Below are positions 6,909 to 13,554 of a DNA stretch of 18,340 nt, piece after piece. Positions within the stretch are counted from its first letter, which is position 1. Each line of letters opens with the position of its first letter. The DNA is taken from contig CAZTVG010000012.1 of the NCBI GenBank assembly GCA_964617015.1, positions 1 to 18,340 of the forward strand, in the 5' to 3' direction. A program made the translations under genes and the position numbers. The notes beneath the pieces are model-generated. The model searched no databases, had not been told where the DNA came from, and saw only the letters and a program-made list of their open reading frames with translations. This stretch comes from ASMP01 sp964617015. GTDB lineage: Archaea > Nanobdellota > Nanobdellia > Pacearchaeales > GW2011-AR1.

Positions 6909-6967
6909 TCAAATTTTCTCCATGTCTGTTTAATTTGGATGAATGGGAATTTTATATTAACTTTCAT
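6905..6967 (-). CDS. Possible 20-codon mini-ORF bridging uL5 and uS14
   Basis: The ATG begins one base after the uL5 stop (TAAAATG). The ORF encodes MKVNIKFPFIQIKQTWRKFE and ends in a TGA that overlaps the uS14 ATG. It resembles no family I know. Being flush with both neighbours suggests either a translated coupling peptide or chance. The same stretch carries a TATA-like box and the uS14 Shine-Dalgarno, so it may simply be an internal promoter and leader. Confidence 0.25.
   Translation of the reverse strand: MKVNIKFPFIQIKQTWRKFE
6951..6958 (-). promoter_or_regulatory. Possible internal promoter upstream of uS14
   Basis: The minus strand reads AATATAAA at 6958-6951. A start site about 25 bases downstream would fall near 6929 and give a leader of about 21 bases containing the GGAG at 6918-6921. 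This is the same architecture, with the identical 8-mer, as the AMP phosphorylase promoter on the other strand. Confidence 0.4.
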
Positions 6968-6968
6968 T

Positions 6969-7463
6969 TTAAATAAATTTCGTCTCGAAATTATCCTCCA
7001 TAAATTTGATTATCTCCTTTGTCTGAATATTCTGCCTCTTTGGAATCCTACCTCTTTTTATTTTTTTTGATTTAACCCTCCTCCCGTATCTCTTAAAAAC
7101 AATGGTAACATCAAATCCCCTGATCCCTATTTCTCTTTGGTACTCAATGCCCGGAATCTCAAGATACTCTTTTATTCCAAAAGAGAAATTATTCTCACTT
7201 ATCTGACTTTTTTTAAGGGTGTTGTCTATTGTTGATAGCATTTTTCTCAAAAGTTCTACAGGATTTTTTCTGACCGTAACAACAGCTCCGACTTCAAGAC
7301 CTGGTCTGATTCCGAGAGAAGGAATTCTCTTTCTGGATTTCATTTTTGCAGGAGTTCTTCCTGTCAGCAGCTTCAGAAGTTTAACTCCTTTCTCAAGCTC
7401 TTCATCTTTTCCACCAACATTTAATACAACTTTCTCTATTTTTATTTGCCTCATTGGATTCAT
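6969..7463 (-). CDS. rpl5: 50S ribosomal protein uL5
   Basis: A 164-residue uL5 of archaeal length, which binds 5S rRNA and contacts the P-site tRNA. Seen are MRQIKIEKVVLNVGGKDEEL (about 4-23), LLKLLTGRTPAKMKSRKRIPS (30-50), LEVGAVVTVRKNPVELLRKM and the FGIKEYLEIPGIEYQREIGI segment with the G-I-x-E-x-x-x-I-P-G-I-x-Y-x-x-x-I-G-I-x-G-x-D family pattern. It begins one base after the eS4 stop. The next gene, uS14, is 60 bases away, one of the few real gaps in the block. Confidence 0.96.
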   Translation of the reverse strand: MNPMRQIKIEKVVLNVGGKDEELEKGVKLLKLLTGRTPAKMKSRKRIPSLGIRPGLEVGAVVTVRKNPVELLRKMLSTIDNTLKKSQISENNFSFGIKEYLEIPGIEYQREIGIRGFDVTIVFKRYGRRVKSKKIKRGRIPKRQNIQTKEIIKFMEDNFETKFI

Positions 7464-7464
7464 T

Positions 7465-8112
7465 TTATTCTATAGCCATCAATTGTTTAATTAAAACCTT
7501 AGTTAATTTTTTATCAATATTTAATTCCGCGATTTTCTTCTCGGCATTAATTTTCAATACACTTCCTGTTTTCCCCGAATGTTTACCCGCAAAAACAACA
7601 GCTTTTACTTTCTCTTTCAGAGGAATGCATTTTTCTATCTTCTTTTCTTTAAAGTTGATTAAAACAGAATCATTAACGTTGCACTTAATGTCTGACAAGA
7701 AATTTCTCCCATCACTAAGATTTAACTGTGTTTTTTTCCCCTTTAAAATATTTTTGTTTATTATTTTTGCTGTTTTGTAGTTTACTTTATTTTCCTCTAT
7801 CTCTTTAAGTTCAAATTTGCCTTTATCTGACAGTTCCAAACTGAAGTATTTTTTTGATGGAATTAAATTTATTGTATCAAACAATAAAACACTGCTTTTC
7901 TCATCGGTTGCGGGCTTATTGTTTACCAGGATTTGTTTCATATGGATTGTGTGTTTTGCTTCTTTTCTGTTCTGAACAACTTTGAGCATCTCCCTTAAAA
8001 TCACCAAAAGAGGCAGGCTCCTTTTGGCATCAAATCTGGGTTTAACCACATACTTTGTCCCTTTCCTGAATACAGGCCAGCTTTTCGGAACTTTTTGTCT
8101 TTTTAAATACAT
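7465..8112 (-). CDS. rps4e: 30S ribosomal protein eS4
   Basis: This 215-residue protein is eS4, the archaeal/eukaryotic small-subunit protein unrelated to bacterial S4. The N-terminus MYLKRQKVPKSWPVFRKGTK is typical (H/Y-L-K-R-x-x-x-P-x-x-W-P). An S4-like RNA-binding region (LPLLVILREMLKVVQNRKEA, about 33-52, then VNNKPATDEK) follows. A KOW-like segment near the C-terminus has VVFAGKHSGKTGSVLKI (about 171-187). It is a little shorter than most archaeal eS4 (about 235-245). The ATG shares one base with the uL24 stop. Confidence 0.95.
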   Translation of the reverse strand: MYLKRQKVPKSWPVFRKGTKYVVKPRFDAKRSLPLLVILREMLKVVQNRKEAKHTIHMKQILVNNKPATDEKSSVLLFDTINLIPSKKYFSLELSDKGKFELKEIEENKVNYKTAKIINKNILKGKKTQLNLSDGRNFLSDIKCNVNDSVLINFKEKKIEKCIPLKEKVKAVVFAGKHSGKTGSVLKINAEKKIAELNIDKKLTKVLIKQLMAIE

Positions 8113-8561
8113 TATTTTTTACCTCCGGCATCTTCTTTCTTTGATTCTTTTTCTACTTCTCCTTCCTGCTTCCTTTGTCTTTTTTCCTCGTGCAAAAACT
8201 TACTTCTTTTTCTGTCCTCAAGATTTAATTCAAGTATTTGGAGATTTGAAGGTCTTAGCTTTACATTTACTTTTGAACCATCTCTTTTCTTAACCTGAAT
8301 TCCCTCTAATTCAATACTTCCTTTTTTTAATTTTACGCTGACTATTTTTCCTTTTTTTCCTTTGAATTTTCCCCGCATGATTTTTGTCACATCTCCTTTT
8401 TTCAACAGGAGAGATCTTTTTCCATATTTTTTTCTTAATTCTTTGGATAAATTGACCCTCATTAGTTTCTTTTTCAAATGCAATGGGGCATTAGCCAGGT
8501 ATTTCCTCTGTTTTCTCGGCTGTTTACTTGATTTCCATGCAGTACTAAATTTTTTTCTCAT
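8112..8561 (-). CDS. rpl24: 50S ribosomal protein uL24
   Basis: With the ATG at 8561 this is a 149-residue archaeal uL24, located near the polypeptide exit tunnel. The start is chosen because MRKKFSTAWKSSKQPRKQRK matches the archaeal family opening (F-S-x-x-W-x-x-S-x-x-P-x-x-Q-R-K). A longer reading from 8597 overlaps uL14 by 20 bases. The KOW motif is in LLLKKGDVTKIMRGKFKGKK followed by GKIVSVKL, then NVKLRPSNLQILELNLED. The last 30 or so residues are a Lys/Glu-rich tail. The 16-base gap to uL14 contains an ATG directly behind the uL14 stop. Confidence 0.94.
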   Translation of the reverse strand: MRKKFSTAWKSSKQPRKQRKYLANAPLHLKKKLMRVNLSKELRKKYGKRSLLLKKGDVTKIMRGKFKGKKGKIVSVKLKKGSIELEGIQVKKRDGSKVNVKLRPSNLQILELNLEDRKRSKFLHEEKRQRKQEGEVEKESKKEDAGGKK

Positions 8562-8577
8562 TTTGCGTTGTTTCCAT
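8545..8577 (-). CDS. Possible 10-codon mini-ORF after uL14
   Basis: The uL14 stop is followed immediately by ATG (TAAATG). This opens METTQNEKKI and a TAG that lies 17 bases inside uL24 in another frame. It may serve stop-start reinitiation that carries ribosomes to uL24, or be chance. Confidence 0.2.
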   Translation of the reverse strand: METTQNEKKI

Positions 8578-8979
8578 TTAATAAACAAATGAAGCAATTC
8601 TTGCCACAGAAGGCCATCGCTCCATCACCTCCTTTGCAACAGGTCCTTTAATCTGGGTGGCTTTGGGATTTCCTTTTTCATCCTTGAGTATCGCCACAGA
8701 GTTATCTTCAAAAGCCACTCTTTTTCCATCTCTTCTGCGATAAGCCCTCTTCTGCCTTATTATTACTGCATCAAAGACTTTTCCTTTCATATCAGGAATT
8801 CCTTTCTTCACACTGACTTTTACCATGTCGGCAACCTTTGCATAACCTTGCCTGCCCTTTTTTCCCTTACCTCTTTTTACAGAAACTAATCTGGCGACTT
8901 TTCCTCCACTATTATCTGATATATTCAGTGTTGCACCTAAATTTAATCCCCGCGTTATTTTTGCTGAAACAGCTTTCAT
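8578..8979 (-). CDS. rpl14: 50S ribosomal protein uL14
   Basis: A 133-residue uL14 of standard archaeal length, on the subunit interface. The beta-barrel core shows LNLGATLNISDNSGGKVARL (about 12-31), YAKVADMVKVSVKKGIPDMKGK, the FDAVIIRQKRAYRRRDGKRV motif and FEDNSVAILKDEKGNPKATQ, followed by the family's I-K-G-P-V-A-x-E and W-P-S-V-A-x-I-A-S ending. The ATG overlaps the uS17 stop as ATGA. Confidence 0.96.
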   Translation of the reverse strand: MKAVSAKITRGLNLGATLNISDNSGGKVARLVSVKRGKGKKGRQGYAKVADMVKVSVKKGIPDMKGKVFDAVIIRQKRAYRRRDGKRVAFEDNSVAILKDEKGNPKATQIKGPVAKEVMERWPSVARIASFVY

Positions 8980-9338
8980 TTTTTATTCTCCTTATTTTTA
9001 ATTTTTTTTATAATAACAAAATGGATTGTCTTGCTTAAAGGTCTGCACTCCTGAATCCTTATAATGTCACCTATGCTGATTTTATTCTCTACACATGTGG
9101 GAAGTCTTGCATGAATTTTTGTTTTCTTCTTGGCATATCTCTCATATTTTCTTACGTAAATCATTCTCTCAAATTCTATTGTAACCCTTTTATGGAACTT
9201 CCTTATAACTCCCCCTTCAAAAATTCTTCCCCTTACCTTAAGGTTTCCATGGAAAGGACAGTCTCTGTCTTTGCACAAGGCTCCGGCTAGCTCTGTCTCT
9301 GCTATTTTCTCTGTTTTTCTCCCTTTCTTTTCCTTCAT
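8976..9338 (-). CDS. rps17: 30S ribosomal protein uS17
   Basis: A 120-residue archaeal uS17, a 16S rRNA-binding OB-fold protein. The archaeal N-terminal extension contains Cys22-x4-Cys27-P-F-H-G, and the OB fold follows: LKVRGRIFEGGVIRKFHKRV (about 33-52), FERMIYVRKYERYAKKKTKI and HARLPTCVENKISIGDIIRI, with ECRPLSKTIHFVII near the end. It lies 22 bases from the assembly gap. A reading frame leaving the gap ends in a TGA that overlaps this ATG. Confidence 0.95.
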   Translation of the reverse strand: MKEKKGRKTEKIAETELAGALCKDRDCPFHGNLKVRGRIFEGGVIRKFHKRVTIEFERMIYVRKYERYAKKKTKIHARLPTCVENKISIGDIIRIQECRPLSKTIHFVIIKKIKNKENKK

Positions 9339-9360
9339 TTTATTAGTGTATGCTTTAAAC
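9335..9360 (-). CDS. Possible C-terminal tail of a gene lost in the assembly gap
   Basis: Immediately inside the gap edge one minus-strand frame reads LKHTLIK and then TGA, and the TGA overlaps the uS17 ATG (ATGA), the overlap type used at several junctions here. In most archaea the gene between aIF1 and uS17 is rnp1, the RNase P component 1 (Rpp29). These seven residues are too few to identify it. The other two frames either stop early or run into uS17. Confidence 0.35.
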
Positions 9361-9460
9361 NNNNNNNNNNNNNNNNNNNNNNNNNNNNNNNNNNNNNNNN
9401 NNNNNNNNNNNNNNNNNNNNNNNNNNNNNNNNNNNNNNNNNNNNNNNNNNNNNNNNNNNN
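9361..9460. other. Assembly gap (100 N)
   Basis: Exactly 100 N, the usual placeholder for a scaffold join of unknown true length. It falls between aIF1 and uS17, where archaeal operons normally carry rnp1, so absence of that gene cannot be concluded. Confidence 0.97.
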
Positions 9461-9468
9461 GTTTCTTT

Positions 9469-9768
9469 TTAGTTTTCTATTGATTCTTCATCGAACCCAA
9501 GATTGACAAGAATTTCTTTCATCTTTTTCTTGTGGTTTCCTTGCAGTTCTATTGCGTCACCTTTGTAAGTTCCGCCGCATGCAAGCCTGTTTTTCAGGTC
9601 TTTTGCGATTTTCTTTACATCGATGCCACTTCCGAATCCTGTAACAACAGTAACAATTTTCCCGTATCTCTTCCTGTCTGTTGTTACCCTTATCTTCTGC
9701 GAACTTTTTACAATCTGTTCGCATACACATGCTTGCTTAGGCAAGCCGCATTTCGGGCATATTTCCAT
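9469..9768 (-). CDS. Translation initiation factor aIF1 (SUI1 family)
   Basis: Starting at 9768, this is a 99-residue archaeal aIF1, which binds the small subunit near the P site and enforces start-codon selection. The N-terminal zinc knuckle has Cys4, Cys7, Cys14 and Cys16 (CPKCG...CVC). The SUI1 domain follows: IRVTTDRKRYGKIVTVVTGF, GSGIDVKKIAKDLKNRLACG, GTYKGDAIELQGNHKKKM, with the family's acidic ending. A longer reading from 9801 would overlap uL29 and add 11 residues before the knuckle, so it is rejected. It begins one base after the uL29 stop (TAACATG). Its stop lies eight bases before the gap. Confidence 0.95.
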   Translation of the reverse strand: MEICPKCGLPKQACVCEQIVKSSQKIRVTTDRKRYGKIVTVVTGFGSGIDVKKIAKDLKNRLACGGTYKGDAIELQGNHKKKMKEILVNLGFDEESIEN

Positions 9769-9769
9769 G

Positions 9770-9949
9770 TTACTTTTTGTTGAGTGTGAGTATCCTCGCA
9801 ATTATTTTTTTAATTTCTCTTTTTTTTGAACTTCCTGTTTTTGAAGCATTTACTTTTGATTTTATCAGTTCAAGTTTTAACTCCTCAAGTTTTCTCTCTC
9901 TTTCTTCCTTACCCATTTTTCTAAGTTCTTTTGCTTTCATAGATGCCAT
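9770..9949 (-). CDS. rpl29: 50S ribosomal protein uL29
   Basis: A 59-residue ORF lies in the slot between uS3 and aIF1 where archaea encode uL29. It reads MASMKAKELRKMGKEERERK, LEELKLELIKSKVNASKTGS and SKKREIKKIIARILTLNKK. This is the two-helix hairpin of uL29 near the exit tunnel, with the family's K-x-x-E-L-R-x-M at the start and E-I-x-x-I-x-x-x-I-A-R-x-x-T near the end. It starts one base after the uS3 stop; an alternative start at Met4 cannot be excluded. Confidence 0.93.
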   Translation of the reverse strand: MASMKAKELRKMGKEERERKLEELKLELIKSKVNASKTGSSKKREIKKIIARILTLNKK

Positions 9950-9950
9950 T

Positions 9951-10637
9951 TTATTTTTTTATGTTTTTGGATTTCTTTGAAACCTTTCCTTTAACTTTTA
10001 ATTCTTTTTCTGCTTTAATGTTATCTTTTATTTTTTCAATAAGATCTTCATTAACGTCTATCTTATCCTTTAGTACTGCATCTGGTGAGAGTATGCTTAC
10101 TTTTACTCCGACTGTTCCCGGCTTTGTCTGCGCCCTTGTCTGCGCCCTGTCAACTACCTTTGCACTATCTCCTGTTTTTTTTAGGTAGCCCTGTGCAAAT
10201 CTCCATGTTTTTGCCCTTGCGCCTGGGAGCTTCCCGCTTAATCTTATTTCAGTACCAAGTGCTCCGGCACCCATTATTTTCTGCAATGTCCTGTATGCTA
10301 TGACTTTAAATTTCAGAGAACCAAATCTTTCAAGACTCAAGGCAATCTCATCAGCCATTATCTGCGCATCAAACTCTGGATGTCTTATTTCATCTATTTC
10401 TATGTGAGGATTTTCAAGTTTGAATTTATTTTTCAAAACTCTGGTCAACTCTTCTATTTTTTCTCCTCCCCTCCCAATTATCAAACCGGGCTTGTTTGTT
10501 GAAATGATTATCTTCTCTCCCACTGGCGTATACTCCATTCTGACTCTGCTTACTTTTCCCTTTCCAAGTGAGTTTCTTATATACTCACGAACGGCAAATT
10601 CTTCCTTCTTGAGTCTAACAACATTTCTCTCTTCCAT
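9951..10637 (-). CDS. rps3: 30S ribosomal protein uS3
   Basis: A 228-residue archaeal uS3, at the mRNA entry channel. The type-2 KH domain carries PGLIIGRGGEKIEELTRVL (50-68), and the C-terminal domain has ALGTEIRLSGKLPGARAKTW and GYLKKTGDSAKVVDRAQT, typical of archaeal uS3. The last 25 or so residues form a Lys-rich tail. Its ATG shares one base with the uL22 stop (TAATG). Confidence 0.96.
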   Translation of the reverse strand: MEERNVVRLKKEEFAVREYIRNSLGKGKVSRVRMEYTPVGEKIIISTNKPGLIIGRGGEKIEELTRVLKNKFKLENPHIEIDEIRHPEFDAQIMADEIALSLERFGSLKFKVIAYRTLQKIMGAGALGTEIRLSGKLPGARAKTWRFAQGYLKKTGDSAKVVDRAQTRAQTKPGTVGVKVSILSPDAVLKDKIDVNEDLIEKIKDNIKAEKELKVKGKVSKKSKNIKK

Positions 10638-11323
10638 TAGGCTTTTTCTCCTGAAAAAGACTTTTCTCTCTCTTTATTTCTTGCAGTTATTTCTACATGA
10701 GTTCTTTTTTTTCTCACCGCTCCGAATTTTCCATAAGGTCTTGAGCCGATGTTGGCAACAGACTCGGCAATTACAGGTTCTTCAAGACCGCTATAACTCG
10801 CATTTGCAGAAAGGTTTTTTAATAATTTTATGAAACTCTCTGTTGCTTTTTTTGGAAATCTTCCTGACATGATTCCCCTGCCTTTTCTGTGGGGAATTTC
10901 TCCTTTCATAGGAATTACTTTTCTGAATTTAAGAACCTGTTCTAAATCAGTAATTGCCTCTTCAATTCTTTTATTTTTTATGAACTTGCAGATAGCAGCA
11001 GAATATTTTGTTGATATTGGAAGATTATATGATTTTACAACAGCCTCTGTTTTTGCTGGTTTTTCCTGAACAGGTTTCTTTTCGGTTTCTTTGGATTTTT
11101 CAGCTTTACTTTCTTTTTCCTCTTCTTTTTTTGTTTCTGGTTTTTTCTCTGGCTTGACTTCTTTTTTTTCAACTTTTTCCTCAGACTTTTTTATGGCTTT
11201 TTCATCAAGTTTTTCCTCTTTCTTAGCTATCTCTTTAGGAATACCGCTTTTCTCAATATCTTTGATTATTTCTTCAGATGTTTCTGGTTTTTCTTTGGTT
11301 TTTTTGTTTTCTTTTTCTGTCAT
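10637..11323 (-). CDS. rpl22: 50S ribosomal protein uL22 with long Lys/Glu N-terminal extension
   Basis: From the ATG at 11323 this is a 228-residue uL22. The uL22 fold, which lines the exit tunnel, starts near residue 95: YNLPISTKYSAAICKFIKNK, RIEEAITDLEQVLKFRKVIP, HRKGRGIMSGRFPKKATESF, LLKNLSANASYSGL, then SRPYGKFGAVRKKRTHVEIT. Residues 1-94 are nearly all Lys, Glu, Pro, Thr and Ser apart from one short amphipathic stretch (about 17-34), so they are probably disordered. An earlier ATG at 11377 lies inside uS19 and is less likely. The gap to uS19 is 10 bases with no Shine-Dalgarno. Coiled-coil or acidic extensions occur in some archaeal r-proteins; one this long is unusual. Confidence 0.93.
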   Translation of the reverse strand: MTEKENKKTKEKPETSEEIIKDIEKSGIPKEIAKKEEKLDEKAIKKSEEKVEKKEVKPEKKPETKKEEEKESKAEKSKETEKKPVQEKPAKTEAVVKSYNLPISTKYSAAICKFIKNKRIEEAITDLEQVLKFRKVIPMKGEIPHRKGRGIMSGRFPKKATESFIKLLKNLSANASYSGLEEPVIAESVANIGSRPYGKFGAVRKKRTHVEITARNKEREKSFSGEKA

Positions 11324-11333
11324 TTTTAAAAAT

Positions 11334-11729
11334 TTATTTCTTAGCCTTGAATTTGGTTCCTTTTGTTGCTCCAACACCTGATTTTCCGTGTTTAACCCTG
11401 CTTCTGGTCAGGGCAAACTCCCCGAGCTGATGACCGAGCATCTCCCCTATTATTTCCACAGGGATAAAATTTCTTCCGTTGTGAACATAAATATTCATGC
11501 CGACCATTCCAGGAACTATAACAAGATCTCTCTGATGTGTTCTTATAGGCTTATTCTTCTCTGTTTTTGCTTTTCCCCTGCTGACAAATTCCTCAATTTT
11601 CTGGAACTGCCTGAGCGCATTCCTTCTTTGTCTTGACCTTAAATACTTTGAAAACTCCCTTACATCAAGTTTTTTCAGCTCATCTACTGTTTTTCCCCTG
11701 TATGTAAAATCTTTTCTTTTTATTTCCAT
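11334..11729 (-). CDS. rps19: 30S ribosomal protein uS19
   Basis: A 131-residue archaeal-type uS19, in the small-subunit head. It shows KDFTYRGKTVDELKKLDVRE (about 5-24), an archaeal N-terminal feature, then RSRQRRNALR, RTHQRDLVIVPGMVGMNIYV and HNGRNFIPVEIIGEMLGHQL, ending with GEFALTRSRVKHGKSGVGAT. The H-N-G-x-x-F-x-P-V and M-x-G-H-x-L-G-E-F motifs are diagnostic. It lies 51 bases after uL2, and that gap holds a mini-ORF. Confidence 0.96.
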   Translation of the reverse strand: MEIKRKDFTYRGKTVDELKKLDVREFSKYLRSRQRRNALRQFQKIEEFVSRGKAKTEKNKPIRTHQRDLVIVPGMVGMNIYVHNGRNFIPVEIIGEMLGHQLGEFALTRSRVKHGKSGVGATKGTKFKAKK

Positions 11730-11779
11730 TTGTTTAAATTTTTCCTGAAATTTAAATTTTGATAATTTTCATTTTTCAT
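11720..11779 (-). CDS. Possible 19-codon mini-ORF bridging uL2 and uS19
   Basis: The ATG follows the uL2 stop by one base (TAAAATG). The peptide is MKNENYQNLNFRKNLNKWK and its TAA lies ten bases inside uS19 in another frame. It is Asn/Lys-rich, as random AT-rich sequence would be, so position is the only argument for translation. Confidence 0.2.
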   Translation of the reverse strand: MKNENYQNLNFRKNLNKWK

Positions 11780-11780
11780 T

Positions 11781-12479
11781 TTATTTTCTTTTTCCTGTTC
11801 TTCTTGGCCTTAATAAACCAACCTTCCTTCCAGGAGGAGCATTCCTTTTTGCAATCTTGCTTTTTGGGTTTTTGCCGCGGCCTGAGCCAAAAGGATGATC
11901 CACTGCATTTACTTTCACAGCAGATGTTCTCGGCCACAATTTACCTTTTGCTTTTTTCATATGATATTTTTTTCCTGCTTTGATAATCGGCTTATCAAGT
12001 CTCCCTGCTCCAGCAACAATTCCAATGGTTGCTCTGCAGTTTTCATTGAACTTTTTTTCTTTTTTTGAGGGCATTAAAACATAAACATCTTTTCCGACAA
12101 TCCTGTTGACCGAGCCGGATCCCCCTGCGCTTTTTATGAAAACTCCCCCATCTCTGGGCTTTGACTCTATGTTATAGATTTGTGTTTTTACAGGGATATC
12201 TCTTAATTTCAGGATATTGCCTTCTTTAACTTCTTTGTTTTCAAAACTGATTTTTTGCCCCTCAAACATTCCCTTAAATGCTGGCATGTAAAATACTCCT
12301 TTATCATACTTGACTTTTGCCAGGGGAGCAGTGTGTGCCGGGGAGTTTAATAACTTGATTATTATTCCCTCTTCTGAAATCTCTGCAGGATATTTTAGCC
12401 TGAATTTGAAAGCCTTTATTCTGACCCTGTAAGTTCCGCTTCCTTTTCCACGAGCCTGCTGGATTATTCTTTTTCCCAT
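11781..12479 (-). CDS. rpl2: 50S ribosomal protein uL2
   Basis: A 232-residue uL2, a core large-subunit protein next to the peptidyl transferase centre. It opens MGKRIIQQARGKGSGTYRVR as archaeal homologues do. The SH3-like domain has SAGGSGSVNRIVGKDVYVLM, and the C-terminal loop has VNAVDHPFGSGRGKNPKSKI with His195 at the position of the conserved histidine required for peptidyl transfer. The ending NAPPGRKVGLLRPRRTGKR is typical. It follows uL23 after a 31-base gap that is fully occupied by a 9-codon mini-ORF. Confidence 0.97.
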   Translation of the reverse strand: MGKRIIQQARGKGSGTYRVRIKAFKFRLKYPAEISEEGIIIKLLNSPAHTAPLAKVKYDKGVFYMPAFKGMFEGQKISFENKEVKEGNILKLRDIPVKTQIYNIESKPRDGGVFIKSAGGSGSVNRIVGKDVYVLMPSKKEKKFNENCRATIGIVAGAGRLDKPIIKAGKKYHMKKAKGKLWPRTSAVKVNAVDHPFGSGRGKNPKSKIAKRNAPPGRKVGLLRPRRTGKRK

Positions 12480-12480
12480 T

Positions 12481-12510
12481 TTACAATAAATTTGCTGATT
12501 TGTGTTTCAT
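12481..12510 (-). CDS. Possible 9-codon mini-ORF bridging uL23 and uL2
   Basis: The uL23 TAA is directly followed by ATG (TAAATG). The peptide MKHKSANLL ends in TAA, then one A, then the uL2 ATG. The mini-ORF thus fills the gap with no unused sequence, as expected if ribosomes pass from uL23 to uL2 by two stop-start events. Confidence 0.3.
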   Translation of the reverse strand: MKHKSANLL

Positions 12511-12759
12511 TTAGATTATACCAAGTCTAGTTGCAATATCAATAGCTGGAAATTTACTTTTAAGTTTGACGTAAGCGTATTTCTTATTTCCTCTAATAAG
12601 TGTTCTTACCTTCTCGACTTTTACCTTGAAAAGTTCTTCAATTTCTTTCCTTATCTTGTCTTTTGTGACTTTTTGGTCTGTCTGAAATGTCAAAACGTTT
12701 TGTGATTCTATCATCATAACTGCTTTTTCAGTAACCACTGGTTTAATCTGAATGTTCAT
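12511..12759 (-). CDS. rpl23: 50S ribosomal protein uL23
   Basis: An 82-residue uL23 of normal archaeal length, at the exit tunnel rim where signal recognition particle and trigger-type factors dock. It has IKPVVTEKAVMMIESQNVLT (about 5-24; the P-x-x-T-E-K-A motif), KVTKDKIRKEIEELFKVKVE and VRTLIRGNKKYAYVKL. The ATG overlaps the uL4 stop as ATGA. Confidence 0.96.
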   Translation of the reverse strand: MNIQIKPVVTEKAVMMIESQNVLTFQTDQKVTKDKIRKEIEELFKVKVEKVRTLIRGNKKYAYVKLKSKFPAIDIATRLGII

Positions 12760-13553
12760 TTTGACCTTTCTCCGAGCTCCACGATTGCATTTTCAGTGTA
12801 AACCGTTAATCTGCCTAATCCTCCCCTGGCAAGGTCATTAACGCTTAAGTTTTGGATACTTTTTGTTTCAAAAGCTTTTGTTTTAATTTTTTCTTTATTT
12901 CCGGTCACAAGTAAAATGCCGGCAGTGCTTTTGTATTTTCTGCCTCTTAATTTCCCTTTTCCGCTTCTGACTTTTTTCTTTTTCAGTGCAAGTCCGAAAA
13001 GTTTCTCTCCAAGAATTTTTTTTAAACTTAGAATAAACTCTTTTGTTTTTAGTAATGTAAATTTGGATTCAATAACAATGGGAAGACTTATCATGTCTTT
13101 TTCAGTTAAACTTCCGTATCTTGAGGATACTTTTTTTCTGTCTGCTGTTGCACTTATCGCTGAAGTCAATGCAACTTTTGTTTCTTTTTTGTTTATTTTT
13201 TTAATTTTAATCATAGAAATTACCTTTGGGGGATGAGCTCTTCTTCCCCCCCTTGTAGAGGAGACTTCAGCTCCCACAGAGATGAATTGTGAACCTCTTC
13301 TCAAAACTATTTTTCTTGGTATTCTTGACATGCCTCTTCCATATCCGCTTCTCCAGACATGCCTTCTGTGAATCATTTTTCCGCTTGCGGAATGTTGTTT
13401 TCCTGCAACAAGTGAAGGAGCATAAGGCTGTTGGGTTTTTTTGGCTTCCAAAACTTTTGAAACTATATCTTCCCTTATTTTTCCAGAGAAGAAGCCAGGG
13501 AGATTTATTTCTCTTATTTTCTTTCCATCCGCATTCAACAAACTTGTTTTCAT
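12756..13553 (-). CDS. rpl4: 50S ribosomal protein uL4
   Basis: A 265-residue archaeal-type uL4, whose long loop lines the exit tunnel. The tunnel loop region shows SLVAGKQHSASGKMIHRRHV (about 47-66), SGYGRGMSRIPRK and STRGGRRAHPPK (about 99-110), all typical of archaeal/eukaryotic uL4. The C-terminal domain includes SGKGKLRGRKYKSTAGILLV and NLSVNDLARGGLGRLTVYTE. It starts one base after the stop of the unrecognised 108-residue gene rather than after uL3, its usual neighbour. Confidence 0.96.
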   Translation of the reverse strand: MKTSLLNADGKKIREINLPGFFSGKIREDIVSKVLEAKKTQQPYAPSLVAGKQHSASGKMIHRRHVWRSGYGRGMSRIPRKIVLRRGSQFISVGAEVSSTRGGRRAHPPKVISMIKIKKINKKETKVALTSAISATADRKKVSSRYGSLTEKDMISLPIVIESKFTLLKTKEFILSLKKILGEKLFGLALKKKKVRSGKGKLRGRKYKSTAGILLVTGNKEKIKTKAFETKSIQNLSVNDLARGGLGRLTVYTENAIVELGERSK

Positions 13554-13554
13554 T

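Noticed and set aside
9271..9483. Plus-strand ORF spanning the N run
   Set aside because: It is only continuous because N is read as X. Both ends are antisense to uS17 and aIF1.
11324..11377. Upstream start for uL22 at 11377, and similar early starts for uS8 (6712), uL24 (8597) and aIF1 (9801)
   Set aside because: Each overlaps the preceding gene and adds residues that do not match the family, while a later in-frame ATG gives the conserved N-terminus or a short natural spacing.
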